DNA of 64,000 nt from Micromonospora rosaria (lineage in GTDB: Bacteria; Actinomycetota; Actinomycetes; Mycobacteriales; Micromonosporaceae), in assembly GCF_001567585.1 (NCBI RefSeq), contig NZ_LRQV01000019.1, positions 1 through 64,000 of the forward strand. The letters are read 5' to 3'. A model generated the notes under the pieces. It ran no database searches, had not been told where the DNA came from, and saw nothing but the letters and a program-made list of their open reading frames with translations. Position 1 is the stretch's first letter, and every line of letters starts with the position of its first letter. The position numbers and the translations under genes were made by a program. This document shows, in pieces, positions 40,152 to 49,647 of this stretch.

Positions 40152-41033
40152 TCAGGCGCTGATGGCGCGGAACACGTCGTCGAGCCGGGTCGACCCGGCC
40201 GCCAGGTCCCGCAGCTCCACCGCGTGCTCCTGCGCCCACCCCAGGAGAAGGTGCAGGTCCTTCTGCAGGGCGAAGGTCTCGATCACGACCTTGCCGTCGG
40301 CGTCGACGGCGGCCGGCAGCGGCAGCGCCGGCACCGGTGCCGCGAGGGAGAACCGGATCACGGCCGGCAGGGTGCGGGTCAACTCGGACACGGTGCCCTC
40401 ACGCTGGAGGCTGCCCTGGTGCATGAGCCCGATCCGGTCGGCACGCTGCTGCGCCTCTTCCAGGTAGTGCGTGGTGAGCACGATGGTGGCCCCGTCCTCG
40501 CGCAGCCGGTCCACCGTCGCCCAGACGGCGTCGCGGGACTGGATGTCCAGGCCGGTGGTCGGCTCGTCGAGGAAGATCAGTTCCGGGGTGCCGTAGACGG
40601 CGGTGGCGAAGTCCAGCCGCCGCTTCTCGCCGCCGGAGAGCTGGGACACCCGCCGTCCCGCCCGCCCGGTCAGGTCGACGACGTCGAGCACCCGGCCGAC
40701 GTCGTCCGTGCGTCCGCTGAGCCGGCCGATCAGGCCGACGGACTCACGGACCGTGAGGTCCGGGGAGAATCCGCTCTCCTGGAGCATCACGCCCATCCGG
40801 GGACGGACCGCGCGGCGGTCCTGCGGGCTGTGTCCGAAGACGCGTACGGTGCCGGAGGTCGGCTTCCGGTGTCCCTCGACGACCTCCAGGGTCGAGGTCT
40901 TCCCGGCTCCGTTGGTGCCCAGCAGCGCGTAGAGCTCCCCGGGCCGTACCTCGAAGGTGAGGTCCCGGACGGCGTGGAAGTCGCCGTAGGTGAGGTTCAG
41001 CCGGTCGACGGTGATGACGGGTGTGGTGGACAT
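40152..41033 (-). CDS. ABC transporter ATP-binding protein
   Basis: A 293-residue ATPase with Walker A GTNGAGKT, Q-loop MLQESGF, signature LSGGEKRRL, Walker B LIFLDEPTTGLD and H-loop TTHYLEEA. A C-terminal domain of about 80 residues follows, as in drug/antibiotic-resistance ABC-2 exporters. It is the first gene of the ABC/GPP34 operon and faces a two-component system 105 bp away. Confidence 0.92.
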   Translation of the reverse strand: MSTTPVITVDRLNLTYGDFHAVRDLTFEVRPGELYALLGTNGAGKTSTLEVVEGHRKPTSGTVRVFGHSPQDRRAVRPRMGVMLQESGFSPDLTVRESVGLIGRLSGRTDDVGRVLDVVDLTGRAGRRVSQLSGGEKRRLDFATAVYGTPELIFLDEPTTGLDIQSRDAVWATVDRLREDGATIVLTTHYLEEAQQRADRIGLMHQGSLQREGTVSELTRTLPAVIRFSLAAPVPALPLPAAVDADGKVVIETFALQKDLHLLLGWAQEHAVELRDLAAGSTRLDDVFRAISA

Positions 41034-41138
41034 GTACCCATGACAGCGCGGACACGCCCCGGCCCGTCAGTGGCGCGGTGTCACGACCGTATGTGACGTG
41101 GTGTCACTGGTCGGGGCCGCGGGCTGCCGGATACTGGG

Positions 41139-42296
41139 ATGGTGACCGCACCAGCGCCACGCTTCACCGCGTCGACACAGAAGAGGCTGCGCCGGCTCAA
41201 CCTCGCCACCTCACTGCCGCCGGTGGTGTTCGCCGCCGTGGTCCTGGTCTACATGGACGCGCGTGTCTGGTGGCACGTCGTCGTCCTGGCGCCGGGGGCG
41301 GTGGCCGCCCTGGTCGCCTTCGAACGGTGGACGGCCAACGACCTCGCCCGGTTCGCGCTGCCCTGCGTCGTCGTGGCGGGAGCGGTATGGCCGGTGGGGG
41401 TCCTGGTGACCGGCAGCCCCAACGCGTACTGGGGTATCTGCGCCGTGGGATCGCTCGCCCTGCGCGAGGTGCGGCGGCGGCGCGCCCTGGCGATGGCCGG
41501 GTTGTTCGGCTTCGTCGCCGTGATCGGCGCCACGCGGCTGCTGGTGCAGCGGGACGACCTCGGCGGTGTCCTGGGGCTCTACGTCCTCATTCCAACCGTC
41601 CTCACCGTCGTGGTGACCGCCCTGACGGTGGCGGGGGAGCGGTTCTTCGACCTCATCCGGGAACTCGAACAGACCCGCGAGCGCGAGGCCGAGCTGGCCG
41701 TGATGCGGGAGCGCGTCCGGTTCGCCAGCGACCTGCACGACATCCAGGGCCACACCCTGCACGTGGTCAAGCTGAAGATCGCCCTGGCCCAGCGGCTGCT
41801 GGACCGCGACACCGCGCGGGCGCAGAAGGAACTCCGTGAGACGTACGCCCTGGTCAGCGACACCATCGCGCAGACCAAGGAACTCGCGTACGCCCAACGG
41901 CGGCTCAACCTCACCGCCGAGGTCGAGAACGCGAAGAACCTGTTCGAGGCCGCCGGCATCCGGGTCCGGGTGACCCGGGAGGCCGAGGCCGACGCCCGCA
42001 GCAGCGAACTGCTCGGGCAGGTGCTGCGGGAGACGACCACCAACATCCTGCGCCACGCGCAGGCCACCCAGGTGCAGATCACCCTCACCGGGGCGGGTAT
42101 CACCATCGTCAACGACGGTGTGACCGCCGGCACGCTGCCCGAGCTGCGGGGACTGGCGGCGCTGCGGCAACGGGTAACGGGTGACGGGGGTGAGCTGATT
42201 GTGGAGCAGTCGGACGAGCGGTTCCTGACGGCTGCGGCCTTCCCACCCGCTCGTGCCCACGCGGCCCCGACCGCCTCGGGGGAGGACGCCCGATGA
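41139..42296 (+). CDS. DesK-like sensor histidine kinase
   Basis: A 385-residue kinase. The first ~170 residues hold five or six hydrophobic helices; then a coiled-coil (IRELEQTREREAELAVMRER) leads to the HisKA_3 box DLHDIQGHTLHVVK with His200, and a HATPase_c domain (ETTTNILRHAQA as N box, TIVNDG). This is the DesK/NarL-type layout. A member of this group next to an ABC-2 exporter usually senses membrane stress or the exported drug. It is coupled to the response regulator by ATGA. Confidence 0.9.
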   Translation: MVTAPAPRFTASTQKRLRRLNLATSLPPVVFAAVVLVYMDARVWWHVVVLAPGAVAALVAFERWTANDLARFALPCVVVAGAVWPVGVLVTGSPNAYWGICAVGSLALREVRRRRALAMAGLFGFVAVIGATRLLVQRDDLGGVLGLYVLIPTVLTVVVTALTVAGERFFDLIRELEQTREREAELAVMRERVRFASDLHDIQGHTLHVVKLKIALAQRLLDRDTARAQKELRETYALVSDTIAQTKELAYAQRRLNLTAEVENAKNLFEAAGIRVRVTREAEADARSSELLGQVLRETTTNILRHAQATQVQITLTGAGITIVNDGVTAGTLPELRGLAALRQRVTGDGGELIVEQSDERFLTAAAFPPARAHAAPTASGEDAR

Positions 42297-42895
42297 CCAC
42301 CATCGTGCTCGCCGACGACGAGGCGCTGCTGCGGACGGCCATGGCCGCGCTGCTGCCCATGGAGGGCGACATCATTGTCCTGGCCGAGGCGTCCGACGGC
42401 GAGTCGGCCGTCGAAGCCACCCTGCGGCACCGGCCCGACGTGCTGGTCATCGACCTGGAGATGCCGGGCGTGGACGGGCTCACCGCCGTCGCCGAGATCC
42501 GCCGCGTGCGCCCGGAGCAGGTGATCCTCATGCTCACCCGGCACGCCCGTCCGGGCGTGCTGCGCAAGGCGTTGCGGCTCGGCGTCCAGGGTTTCGTCAG
42601 CAAGTCCGCCGAGCCGGCGCACATCACCGAGGTCATCGCCACCCTGCACGCGGGCAAGCGCTGGATCGACCCGGACGTCTCCGCGCTCGCCGTCACCGAG
42701 GACTGCCCCCTCACCGACCGCGAAGCCGACGTGCTGCGGGTCACCGGCGAGGGCTACTCGGTGGCCGACATCGCCGCCCGGCTGCATCTCGCCCCGGGCA
42801 CCGTGCGCAACTACCTCTCCAACGCGATGCGCAAGACCCAGACCCGGACCCGCCACGAAGCGGCCCGCTACGCTCGCGAACACGACTGGCTGTAA
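42293..42895 (+). CDS. LuxR-type response regulator (DesR-like)
   Basis: A 200-residue response regulator. The receiver has acidic Asp8-Asp9 and phosphoacceptor Asp54 (VIDLEMPGVDG) with Lys in FVSKSAEP. The C-terminal LuxR-type HTH reads LTDREADVLRVTGEGYSVAD followed by GTVRNYLSNAMRK. The start overlaps the kinase stop (ATGA). It most likely switches on the divergent ABC exporter operon. Confidence 0.92.
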   Translation: MTTIVLADDEALLRTAMAALLPMEGDIIVLAEASDGESAVEATLRHRPDVLVIDLEMPGVDGLTAVAEIRRVRPEQVILMLTRHARPGVLRKALRLGVQGFVSKSAEPAHITEVIATLHAGKRWIDPDVSALAVTEDCPLTDREADVLRVTGEGYSVADIAARLHLAPGTVRNYLSNAMRKTQTRTRHEAARYAREHDWL

Positions 42896-42957
42896 CCGGC
42901 CGGCCGGCCCGTCACCGCCGGGCGCGACCACCCCCTGTCGATCGATGGACAGAGAAC

Positions 42958-44136
42958 ATGACCTCCACCTGGATCACCACCCCGATCACCACCGACCTCG
43001 TTCGTGGCGCGCTCGACCTGCAACGCACCGCGCGCGGTGTGCTGCCGCACCGGCTGCCCGCCTGGGCCCGGGCGCAGAACACCGACGGTCAGCTCGCCAT
43101 GGTGGAGGCGCAGCCCGCCGGCGTGCGGGTGGCCCTGCGCACCCGCGCCACGGCGGTCGAGCTGGACACGCTGCCCACCAGGCACGTCTACCAGGGAGTC
43201 CCGGCCCGCCCGGGCGGCGTCCACGACCTGCTCGTCGACGGCCACCTGACCGACCAGGCCAGCGTCACCGGCGGCGACACGGTGATCATCGACATGACCA
43301 CCGGGACCGCCGAGCACCGACCCGGTCCACCCGGCACCGTCCGCTTCACCGGCCTGCCCGACCGGGTGAAGGACGTCGAGATCTGGCTACCGCACCACGA
43401 GACCACCGAACTCGTCGCCCTGCGCACCGACGCCCCCGTCGCACCCGTACCCGACCGGGGGCGCCGGGTCTGGCTGCATCACGGTAGCCCCATCAGCCAG
43501 GGCTCCAACGCCACCAGCCCCACCGCCACCTGGCCTGCTGTCGCCGCGTCCGTCGGCGGCGTCGACCTGGTCAACCTCGGCTTCGGCGGCAGCGCGCTGC
43601 TCGACCCGTTCACCGCCCGCACCATGCGCGACACCCCGGCCGATCTCATCAGCGTGGAGATCGGCATCAACCTGGTCAACAGCGACGTGATGCGGCTGCG
43701 CGCCTTCACCCCGGCCGTGCACGGCTTCCTCGACACCATCCGGGACGGCCATCCCACCACGCCGCTGCTGGTCGTCTCATCCATCCACTGCCCCATCCAC
43801 GAGGACACCCCCGGCCCCGGCTCGTTCGACCTCGCCGCCCTCAGCGCCGGGCAGGTGCGCTTCCGGGCCACCGGCGACCCGGCGGAACGGGCCAGCGGGA
43901 AGCTCACGCTCGGTGTCATCCGCGACGAGCTGGCGCGGATCACCGCCCAGCGCGCGAGCGACGACCCGAACCTGCACTACCTCGACGGCCTCGACCTCTA
44001 CGGCGAGGCCGACTACGCCGAGCTGCCGTTGCCCGACGAACTCCACCCGGACACCGCCACCCACCGCCGCATCGCCGAACGCTTCGCGAAGCGGGCGTTC
44101 ACCCCTGACGGGCCCTTCGCCGGGCGGGACTCCTGA
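42958..44136 (+). CDS. SGNH/GDSL hydrolase family protein
   Basis: A 392-residue esterase-like protein. An N-terminal beta-sandwich-like domain (to about residue 175) is followed by an SGNH hydrolase domain: block I WLHHGSPISQGSN with the nucleophile Ser, block II GFGGSALL, block III EIGINLVN, and block V DELHPDTATH with the catalytic Asp/His. This fits carbohydrate- or lipid-esterases with a galactose-binding-like N-domain. The ATG at 42958 lies 62 bp after the response regulator. No signal peptide is seen, so it acts inside the cell. Substrate unknown. Confidence 0.85.
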   Translation: MTSTWITTPITTDLVRGALDLQRTARGVLPHRLPAWARAQNTDGQLAMVEAQPAGVRVALRTRATAVELDTLPTRHVYQGVPARPGGVHDLLVDGHLTDQASVTGGDTVIIDMTTGTAEHRPGPPGTVRFTGLPDRVKDVEIWLPHHETTELVALRTDAPVAPVPDRGRRVWLHHGSPISQGSNATSPTATWPAVAASVGGVDLVNLGFGGSALLDPFTARTMRDTPADLISVEIGINLVNSDVMRLRAFTPAVHGFLDTIRDGHPTTPLLVVSSIHCPIHEDTPGPGSFDLAALSAGQVRFRATGDPAERASGKLTLGVIRDELARITAQRASDDPNLHYLDGLDLYGEADYAELPLPDELHPDTATHRRIAERFAKRAFTPDGPFAGRDS

Positions 44137-44412
44137 CCGGTCCGAGGTCAGTGGTGTAGGGGACGGTCAGCACCGATCGGGCCCGTGCGCCTCAGTCCGG
44201 CTTCCCCGCGCTCGTCGGGCCAGTCCGCCACCGGCTGTTCCGGTGGCGAACATTCGGACTCCCGGTCGTAGGTCAGGCGTCGCTCGATCCGCCGGTACAC
44301 CTCGGCGCGGTCGGTGGGGTCGACCGCCGGCCTGGCCGGAAGACCTCCGGTCGGGCACGCCGGAGGGCGGTCACCTGCCGCCCGGTGGAGGGCTGCCTGC
44401 CCAGCAGGTCGG

Positions 44413-44961
44413 TCAGCGGCGGTCGAGCGCCGACTCCAGGCGTTGGATGAGGGTCTTGCGGCCCTTGCCGGCGCGTTCCGTGCGGAGCGCGGCCCGCAGT
44501 TGCCTGGCGTCGAGGTCCCGGACGCGCCGGGTCGCCTCGGCGACCGTCAGGTCGCTCAGCGGGACGGCTGCGGCGGTGCGGCGGGCCTGCTTGGCCGGCC
44601 CGGTGTTGGCGACGTACTGCTTGCCGGAGGTCGACCCCCGGCGCTTCTTGACGTCGGTGGCCCGTTGCTGCTCGGGGGAGAGCTTCTTCCACGCCTGTTC
44701 CGGAAGGTAGCGGTCGGTCTCGCCGTCATGCCGTGCCCGGGTGGTGCCCTGCCTGGTCCGCCACTTCTGGTCGCCCCAACGCTGGAGGGACTTCTGGCGC
44801 TCGTCCTTCGGACCCTGGAAGCCGCCGCCGCGCTTCTCGTACTCGTTGGTGAGAAGCTGCGACTTGCGCGCCGACCACTGCCCCGGCCGGCCGCCCCGGT
44901 CGGACGCCCGGATCTCTTCCTTGAGCTGTTCCCGCAGCTCGGGCTTCGTGTATCGCGCCAT
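44413..44961 (-). CDS. DUF5872 family protein
   Basis: A 182-residue, very basic protein of the DUF5872 type. The N-terminal part MARYTKPELREQLKEEI, GRPGQWSARKSQLL and DRYLPEQAWKKLSPEQQ are conserved across a broad range of bacteria and phage-related proteins. A C-terminal basic stretch (GKGRKTLIQRLESALDRR) may bind nucleic acid. Function is unknown. The ATG at 44961 gives the conserved N-terminus; longer frames do not. It stands alone, between an SGNH hydrolase and two secreted proteins. Confidence 0.8.
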   Translation of the reverse strand: MARYTKPELREQLKEEIRASDRGGRPGQWSARKSQLLTNEYEKRGGGFQGPKDERQKSLQRWGDQKWRTRQGTTRARHDGETDRYLPEQAWKKLSPEQQRATDVKKRRGSTSGKQYVANTGPAKQARRTAAAVPLSDLTVAEATRRVRDLDARQLRAALRTERAGKGRKTLIQRLESALDRR

Positions 44962-45310
44962 GGTCGTGAGTACCCGTCGTCGGACGTCGTAACCACCGCC
45001 ACCGGCACGGGGTGCCGTGGATGCTTCTGGCTGCCACCAGCCGAGCGGTCCAGCCGGTCTCGCCATCGGCCCAGGCCGACCTGCCCGCAGTGTCGACGTC
45101 GGCCTCGGTCGCGCAGTGGCTCACCGAGCACCGCGGCCGTCGGCCGAAGGCCGCCAGGCTCGCCGCTCACCAGGCCGGGCGATCGGCCCCACCACACCGA
45201 CTGTCGGATCACGGTCAGCGTGCCCCGCCGAGACGGATGTTCCCTACCCTCGTGATATCGATCCCGGTGCGCGCCGAAGCCGGCCGGCGACCCCGTCATG
45301 GAGGTGGTCC
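44962..45310. other. Divergent intergenic region
   Basis: About 350 bp between the DUF5872 gene and a secreted-protein gene transcribed the other way. It must hold both promoters. I see no recognised operator, RNA or protein-like frame. GGAGG at 45300 is the ribosome site of the next gene. Confidence 0.4.
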
Positions 45311-45892
45311 ATGTCCCCCCACCACACCCTGTTCGCTTCCCGCTTCCGCCGTCGTCCACCGGCCCTGCTCCTGATCCTCGGGTTGCTCCTGGGTCTCGCC
45401 GCGCCCACGGTGGCGGCGGCACCCGTGTCCGCCGGGCCCAGCGTGCTGACCCTCCCGTTCTGTACCTCCAGCGGCTTCTTCGATCCGGATCCGATCGTCG
45501 GCCCCGTCACCACCGGTACGACCTGGACATTCATCGGGGCCCGGAGCAACGGGCCCTTCACCTACCGGTACTGGATGGCGCAGCGGCCATCGGGCGGGTC
45601 GTCGATCCTGTACTACCAGCACAGCCTGGTCGCCGAGTGCAACTCAGCGAACCTGCTGGTCTCCAGCACGGAGCTCACGACCACCAGCGTCTCCGCCAGC
45701 AGCATCTACTGCACCCGCTACACCGACATCTCGTCACCGGTGATGGCGAGCACCGAACGGTACGTCGGGCAACGATGGGTTCCCACCACGGGGCTCACCC
45801 CGACCGCCACGATCCGGTACTGGCACGGGGAGTGGTACTCGCTCACCTCCCTGACCTGGAACTACAGCTACAGCTACGTGGTGCGGTGCTGA
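45311..45892 (+). CDS. Small secreted protein of unknown function
   Basis: A 193-residue exported protein. Signal peptide: RFRRRPPALLLILGLLLGL then APTVAAAP. The mature part has Cys residues (FCTSSG, AECNSAN, IYCTRY, VVRC) that can form two disulfides, and a beta-rich, Thr/Ser/Tyr-rich composition (TATIRYWHGEWYSLTSLTWN). I do not recognise a domain. The ATG at 45311 follows GGAGG. It is followed by another small secreted protein, so the two may be co-expressed. Confidence 0.75.
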   Translation: MSPHHTLFASRFRRRPPALLLILGLLLGLAAPTVAAAPVSAGPSVLTLPFCTSSGFFDPDPIVGPVTTGTTWTFIGARSNGPFTYRYWMAQRPSGGSSILYYQHSLVAECNSANLLVSSTELTTTSVSASSIYCTRYTDISSPVMASTERYVGQRWVPTTGLTPTATIRYWHGEWYSLTSLTWNYSYSYVVRC

Positions 45893-45976
45893 ACACCCGT
45901 CTGCTCACCCGGGTCCTACCACACCGGACAGACGGAAACCAGACATGTCAGTCTCTGTTTAGAGGAGTCCTCGCCC

Positions 45977-46465
45977 ATGAGCAGGAGCGTCTCGCGCGTC
46001 GTCGCGGCGGTGGCCCTCACCGCCGGGCTGGCCCTGGCTCCGGTCCAACCCGCCCAGGCGGCACCGCCCGGCGGCCAGTACGACTACACCGACCCCGCCC
46101 AGACGGGCTGCTCGGCAACCGCCATCACCATCTGGTCGAAGCAACTCCAGCACCCGGTCACCGGCGTGGTGAACGGTGTCATGGAGGTGCGCTACTCCAC
46201 GGCGTGCCAGACCAACTGGGTACGAGTGAACAACTACGTCAACGGCGCCGCGGCCACGAAGATCATGATCCGTCCGCGAGTACACGCCCCGGAAGGTGGG
46301 TCGCTGGAGTACGCCTCGGACACCACCGTCGACGTCTACCACGGCTGGAGCTACGGGCTGCAGTTCTACGCCCCGTCCTGGGTCTGCATCCAGGTCGGCG
46401 CGACGCTCACCCTCGGCAACGAGGTGATCGGCTCCAACGGGCAGTCCGTCGACTGGGTCTGCTGA
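45977..46465 (+). CDS. Secreted DUF2690-like protein
   Basis: A 162-residue exported protein with signal peptide SRVVAAVALTAGLALAPVQP and AQAA cleavage. The mature part carries DPAQTGCSATAITI followed by MEVRYSTACQTNWVRV, the pattern of DUF2690 (DPxxTGC...LRYSxxCxTxW), where the two cysteines probably pair. Such domains occur in secreted or surface-anchored actinomycete proteins; role unknown. GAGGAG precedes the ATG. It ends 15 bp from the converging STAND gene. Confidence 0.78.
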   Translation: MSRSVSRVVAAVALTAGLALAPVQPAQAAPPGGQYDYTDPAQTGCSATAITIWSKQLQHPVTGVVNGVMEVRYSTACQTNWVRVNNYVNGAAATKIMIRPRVHAPEGGSLEYASDTTVDVYHGWSYGLQFYAPSWVCIQVGATLTLGNEVIGSNGQSVDWVC

Positions 46466-46480
46466 CCGGCGCCGGACCGG

Positions 46481-48979
46481 TCACCGCATTCCGCGGTCAG
46501 CCCGTAGCTGGGCGAGGCGCGCTTCGACGAGACGGGTCAACGGATCGTCCGGTCCGAACTCGTGGACGGTCCTGGCATGCTCGCGCCTCCAGTAGGTCAG
46601 CGGGTCGGTGAGCATGCCGTCGACGTCGGCGCCCGCCTCGCGGAGGGCATCGAGAAGCCCGGGGAGGACGCGCAGCGTGCCGAGCCGTTGCTCCACGATC
46701 GCGGTGTGCGGGTGGTCGGGACCGAGCACCCGCGTGCAGTCGGACAGGAGACGTTCCCACGCGCGCGCAGCGCCTGCCCGGTCCCCGGCGGCCTCGATCC
46801 AGTGTGCGGCGTTGTGCCGGATCGTCAGGGTGTGGGGATGATCGGGGCCGAGGACCAGGCGGTAGGCGGCGGCGAGGGCCTCGTGGGCTGTCGCGGCAGC
46901 CGCGTGGTCACCCGCGTGTCCGTACGACCGGGCCAGGTTGGCGCGGGCCCGCAGGGTGATCGGATGGTCGGGGCCGAGGATCTCCTCGCAGTCCCTGACC
47001 AGCGCCGTGTGGGCTGCCGGATCGGCGGCGTGGCTGGACGCGTTGACCTCGCATCTCGTAGCCAGGGTGTCCGGATGGTGGGGGCCCAGGATCCGCAGGC
47101 AGTCGGCGAGGACCAGGTGAAGGTCGGTGGGCTCCCCGGCCTGGGCGAGGAGTACGGCGAGGTTGTTCCGGGTGGCGATCGTCTGCCGGTGCTGGTGGCC
47201 GAGGACCCGGCGCTGATCGGGGAGGAGGCTCTCGTACCCCGCGATCGCCCCCGGGCGGTCGCCGGCCTCCGCCCGCATCCGCGCGAGATTGTGGCGGGTC
47301 GTCAGGGTGGCCTCGTGGTCGGGGCCGAGAACACGCAGCTGCTCCGCCAGTAAACCGGTCAACGTGGTGGCGGCACCGGCGTGGTCGCCGGCGAGGCCCT
47401 GCCAGTAGGCGAGGTTCCCCCGGGTGGTCAGCACGTCGGCATGATCCGCCGGGTGCAGGCGCTGGTCGTCCAGGAGCAGTTCGCGGTACGTGGCGACGGC
47501 CCCGGCGTGGTCACCTGCCAGTCCCCGGCTCCCGGCGAGACAGTGCCGGACGTGGCGGGTGTGCTCATGATCAGGGCCGAGCAGCCGGCGCGCGGTCGCC
47601 CACAGGCCGCTCCAGTAGGTGACGGCGGCACGGACATGGCCCTGGTCGCGGAGGCTGGCCCCGGTGTGAAAGAGCACCGGGTGGGCACCGGGCTGCCACA
47701 GCAGCTCCCCGCTGTGGCCGAGCAGCGCCTCGGCGTTCGCGCGCAGGCCCTCCTCCGCCGTCGGGGTGCGGTAGCTGCTGCGCCAGATCCGGGCCAGGGC
47801 GTTCGCGGCGGTCTGGGCGACCGTCCGGGCCTGCTCGGGCAGCAGCCTGTCCCGGGTGGCGCGTTGCACCAGGGCGTGGACGCGGACCTCGTCGCCCTCG
47901 ATGGTCAGCAGGCTGAGCCGCCGAAGGTTGCGCAGGCCGTCGAGGAGGTCCTCGGTAGCCGGCCGTGGCCCTGTGCCGCGCAGGTACGCGTCGCACGCCG
48001 CGGCGACGACCACCGTGAGCGGGATGCCATTCGGGTCCAGGAAGCTGGCGAGGTTCAGCAGCGGCCGAGCCTGCCCGGCCGGGGACAACCGGTCCGCGGC
48101 CTCGATCGACAGGGACCAGGTGACGGCGATCGTGGCGGTCTGGTCGTCCGGCAGCGCCTCGGTCTCCGGCACCAGCTCGGCGAGCGTCCTCCTGCGTTCG
48201 GCGAACCTGCGCCGGTAGCCGGCACAGGTCAGGTCCCGGTCGAGGAGGTACGCGGCGGCCTGGGCGAGGGCCAACGGCAGGTACCCGAGGTCGGCCGCCA
48301 ACCGCTCGGGCTCATCCAGCAGCGCCGGATCGTCGCCGAGCTTCTCACCCAGGTACCGGTGCGCCTCCTTTGGCGTGAACAGGCCGACGTCGACGATGCG
48401 CCGACCCTGTGCGGCGAGGACGGCGTCCCGCCGGCGGGTGGTCACCAACACCCGACCGCCGGCCGTGCGCGGCGGCCACAGACCAGCCAGGTCCCCGGGT
48501 GCGGTGAGGTCGTCGAGGACGATCAGCCAGCGCCGGCCGTGCGGCTCCGCGAGCCAGGACAGGAAACGGGCGGCGCCCTCGGCCGGGTCGGCCGCCTCGA
48601 CGCCGGTGAGGTCGGTCGCGGCGCTGGAGAACGCGCCCAGCACGGCCACCCGGGACCTGGCGGTGACCCACATCAACAGGTCGACGTCGCCGTCCCGCCA
48701 CGCTCGGTCGGCGAACTCGGCGGCGAGCTGGGTCTTGCCGACGCCGCCCAGGCCGGACAGCACCTGGCAGGACCCCACCGTCGAGCCGGCCGGCACCGCA
48801 GCCAGCAGGTCCTCGTCGGCCTGCCGGCGCTGCCGGCAGTCGGCCAGCGCCGGAACGACACCGAAGCGGCGCGGCCACCTCGACGCCACCCGGCCCTCGT
48901 CGACGCCGGCCGAGTGGACGTGGATGGACGAGCCGTAGAAGACCCCGGCCGCCCCGTGGTTGCCCGTCACCTGGACCAC
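46481..48979 (-). CDS. STAND NTPase with TPR repeats
   Basis: An 832-residue signal-transduction ATPase. A short N-terminal segment (VTGNHGAAGVFYGSSIHVHS) is followed by an NB-ARC core: P-loop GLGGVGKT (76-83), WLIVLDDLTAPGDL, VLVTTRRRDAVL and LGYLPLALAQAAAYL. The C-terminal ~400 residues are TPR repeats of about 42 residues (LGPDHxxT...AGDxxGA) of the kinesin-light-chain type. Such proteins act as switches that oligomerise on a signal, in regulation or defence. No DNA-binding or killing domain is fused; a small protein gene 32 bp upstream may supply the effector or sensor. The start is a GTG. Confidence 0.87.
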   Translation of the reverse strand: MVQVTGNHGAAGVFYGSSIHVHSAGVDEGRVASRWPRRFGVVPALADCRQRRQADEDLLAAVPAGSTVGSCQVLSGLGGVGKTQLAAEFADRAWRDGDVDLLMWVTARSRVAVLGAFSSAATDLTGVEAADPAEGAARFLSWLAEPHGRRWLIVLDDLTAPGDLAGLWPPRTAGGRVLVTTRRRDAVLAAQGRRIVDVGLFTPKEAHRYLGEKLGDDPALLDEPERLAADLGYLPLALAQAAAYLLDRDLTCAGYRRRFAERRRTLAELVPETEALPDDQTATIAVTWSLSIEAADRLSPAGQARPLLNLASFLDPNGIPLTVVVAAACDAYLRGTGPRPATEDLLDGLRNLRRLSLLTIEGDEVRVHALVQRATRDRLLPEQARTVAQTAANALARIWRSSYRTPTAEEGLRANAEALLGHSGELLWQPGAHPVLFHTGASLRDQGHVRAAVTYWSGLWATARRLLGPDHEHTRHVRHCLAGSRGLAGDHAGAVATYRELLLDDQRLHPADHADVLTTRGNLAYWQGLAGDHAGAATTLTGLLAEQLRVLGPDHEATLTTRHNLARMRAEAGDRPGAIAGYESLLPDQRRVLGHQHRQTIATRNNLAVLLAQAGEPTDLHLVLADCLRILGPHHPDTLATRCEVNASSHAADPAAHTALVRDCEEILGPDHPITLRARANLARSYGHAGDHAAAATAHEALAAAYRLVLGPDHPHTLTIRHNAAHWIEAAGDRAGAARAWERLLSDCTRVLGPDHPHTAIVEQRLGTLRVLPGLLDALREAGADVDGMLTDPLTYWRREHARTVHEFGPDDPLTRLVEARLAQLRADRGMR

Positions 48980-49011
48980 CGCCGGACCGGAGCCACCGGG
49001 GACGGCCGGCC

Positions 49012-49425
49012 CTACGCCGTCCCCGGCTCCGCCGGGGGGCCGGGCCTACCCCCACCCGGCGCCTGATTGGTGATCGTCACCGGCGCGTGGAACGTGCCGA
49101 CCGCACCGAAGTTGGTGTCCACCCGGAAACGGTCGCCCCTGCCGGCGACATCCGCGCCCGCCAGGTCCAGCAGGCGCTGGGCGGTGGCGAGGACCTCCTG
49201 GTCCGCGTCGGCACCGCACACGGCGAGCGCCACACCCAGGCGGACCGGGGTCACCTCCGCCTCCGCGTCCAGCACGCCGACATCCGAGCCCCGGCGAGCC
49301 AACAGCCGGGACAACCGGCCTTTCAGAGCTGCGTACGTATCGGCGACCGCGCTGTTCGCAGCCGTCGACACCCCCGCCGCGGCACCCGTCGCCAGCGCGG
49401 CGAGGATCAGTTCGACACCGGTCAC
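49012..49425 (-). CDS. Small partner of the STAND NTPase
   Basis: A 137-residue protein. The N-terminus ILAALATGAAAGVSTAANSA has one hydrophobic stretch, then VADTYAALKGRLSRLLARRG, a helical core, and a C-terminal FGAVGTFHAPVTITNQAPGG. That last motif resembles the STAND N-terminus (GAAGVFYGSSIHVHSAG). Proteins of this type precede NB-ARC/TPR ATPases in many actinomycetes. I start at the GTG at 49425, because GGGAGG lies 5 bp upstream; a longer frame to 49578 is not protein-like. It may be a membrane anchor or effector of the system. Confidence 0.7.
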   Translation of the reverse strand: MTGVELILAALATGAAAGVSTAANSAVADTYAALKGRLSRLLARRGSDVGVLDAEAEVTPVRLGVALAVCGADADQEVLATAQRLLDLAGADVAGRGDRFRVDTNFGAVGTFHAPVTITNQAPGGGRPGPPAEPGTA

Positions 49426-49647
49426 GACCACCTCCCACGCGCCAGCGTCACAGATGGGGTCAACCGCCGTGACCCCGTGCCGAGCGTCCGTGCCGGCGTC
49501 GTTGTCCAGCTCACCGAGCTGACCGCGAGTAGCGCCGCGAGAGACCCTGCGATGCCAGTGTGCGGTGATCGGTGGCACCGACCACCCGCTGTTGGTCCAC
49601 CACGAGCCGCTCGAGGATCGAGTTGGCGACGCGGGGCCGACCCCGCC

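Noticed and set aside
44137-44412. A possible 63-codon minus-strand gene (44167-44358).
   Set aside because: No ribosome site, no family and a low-complexity Arg/Gly composition.
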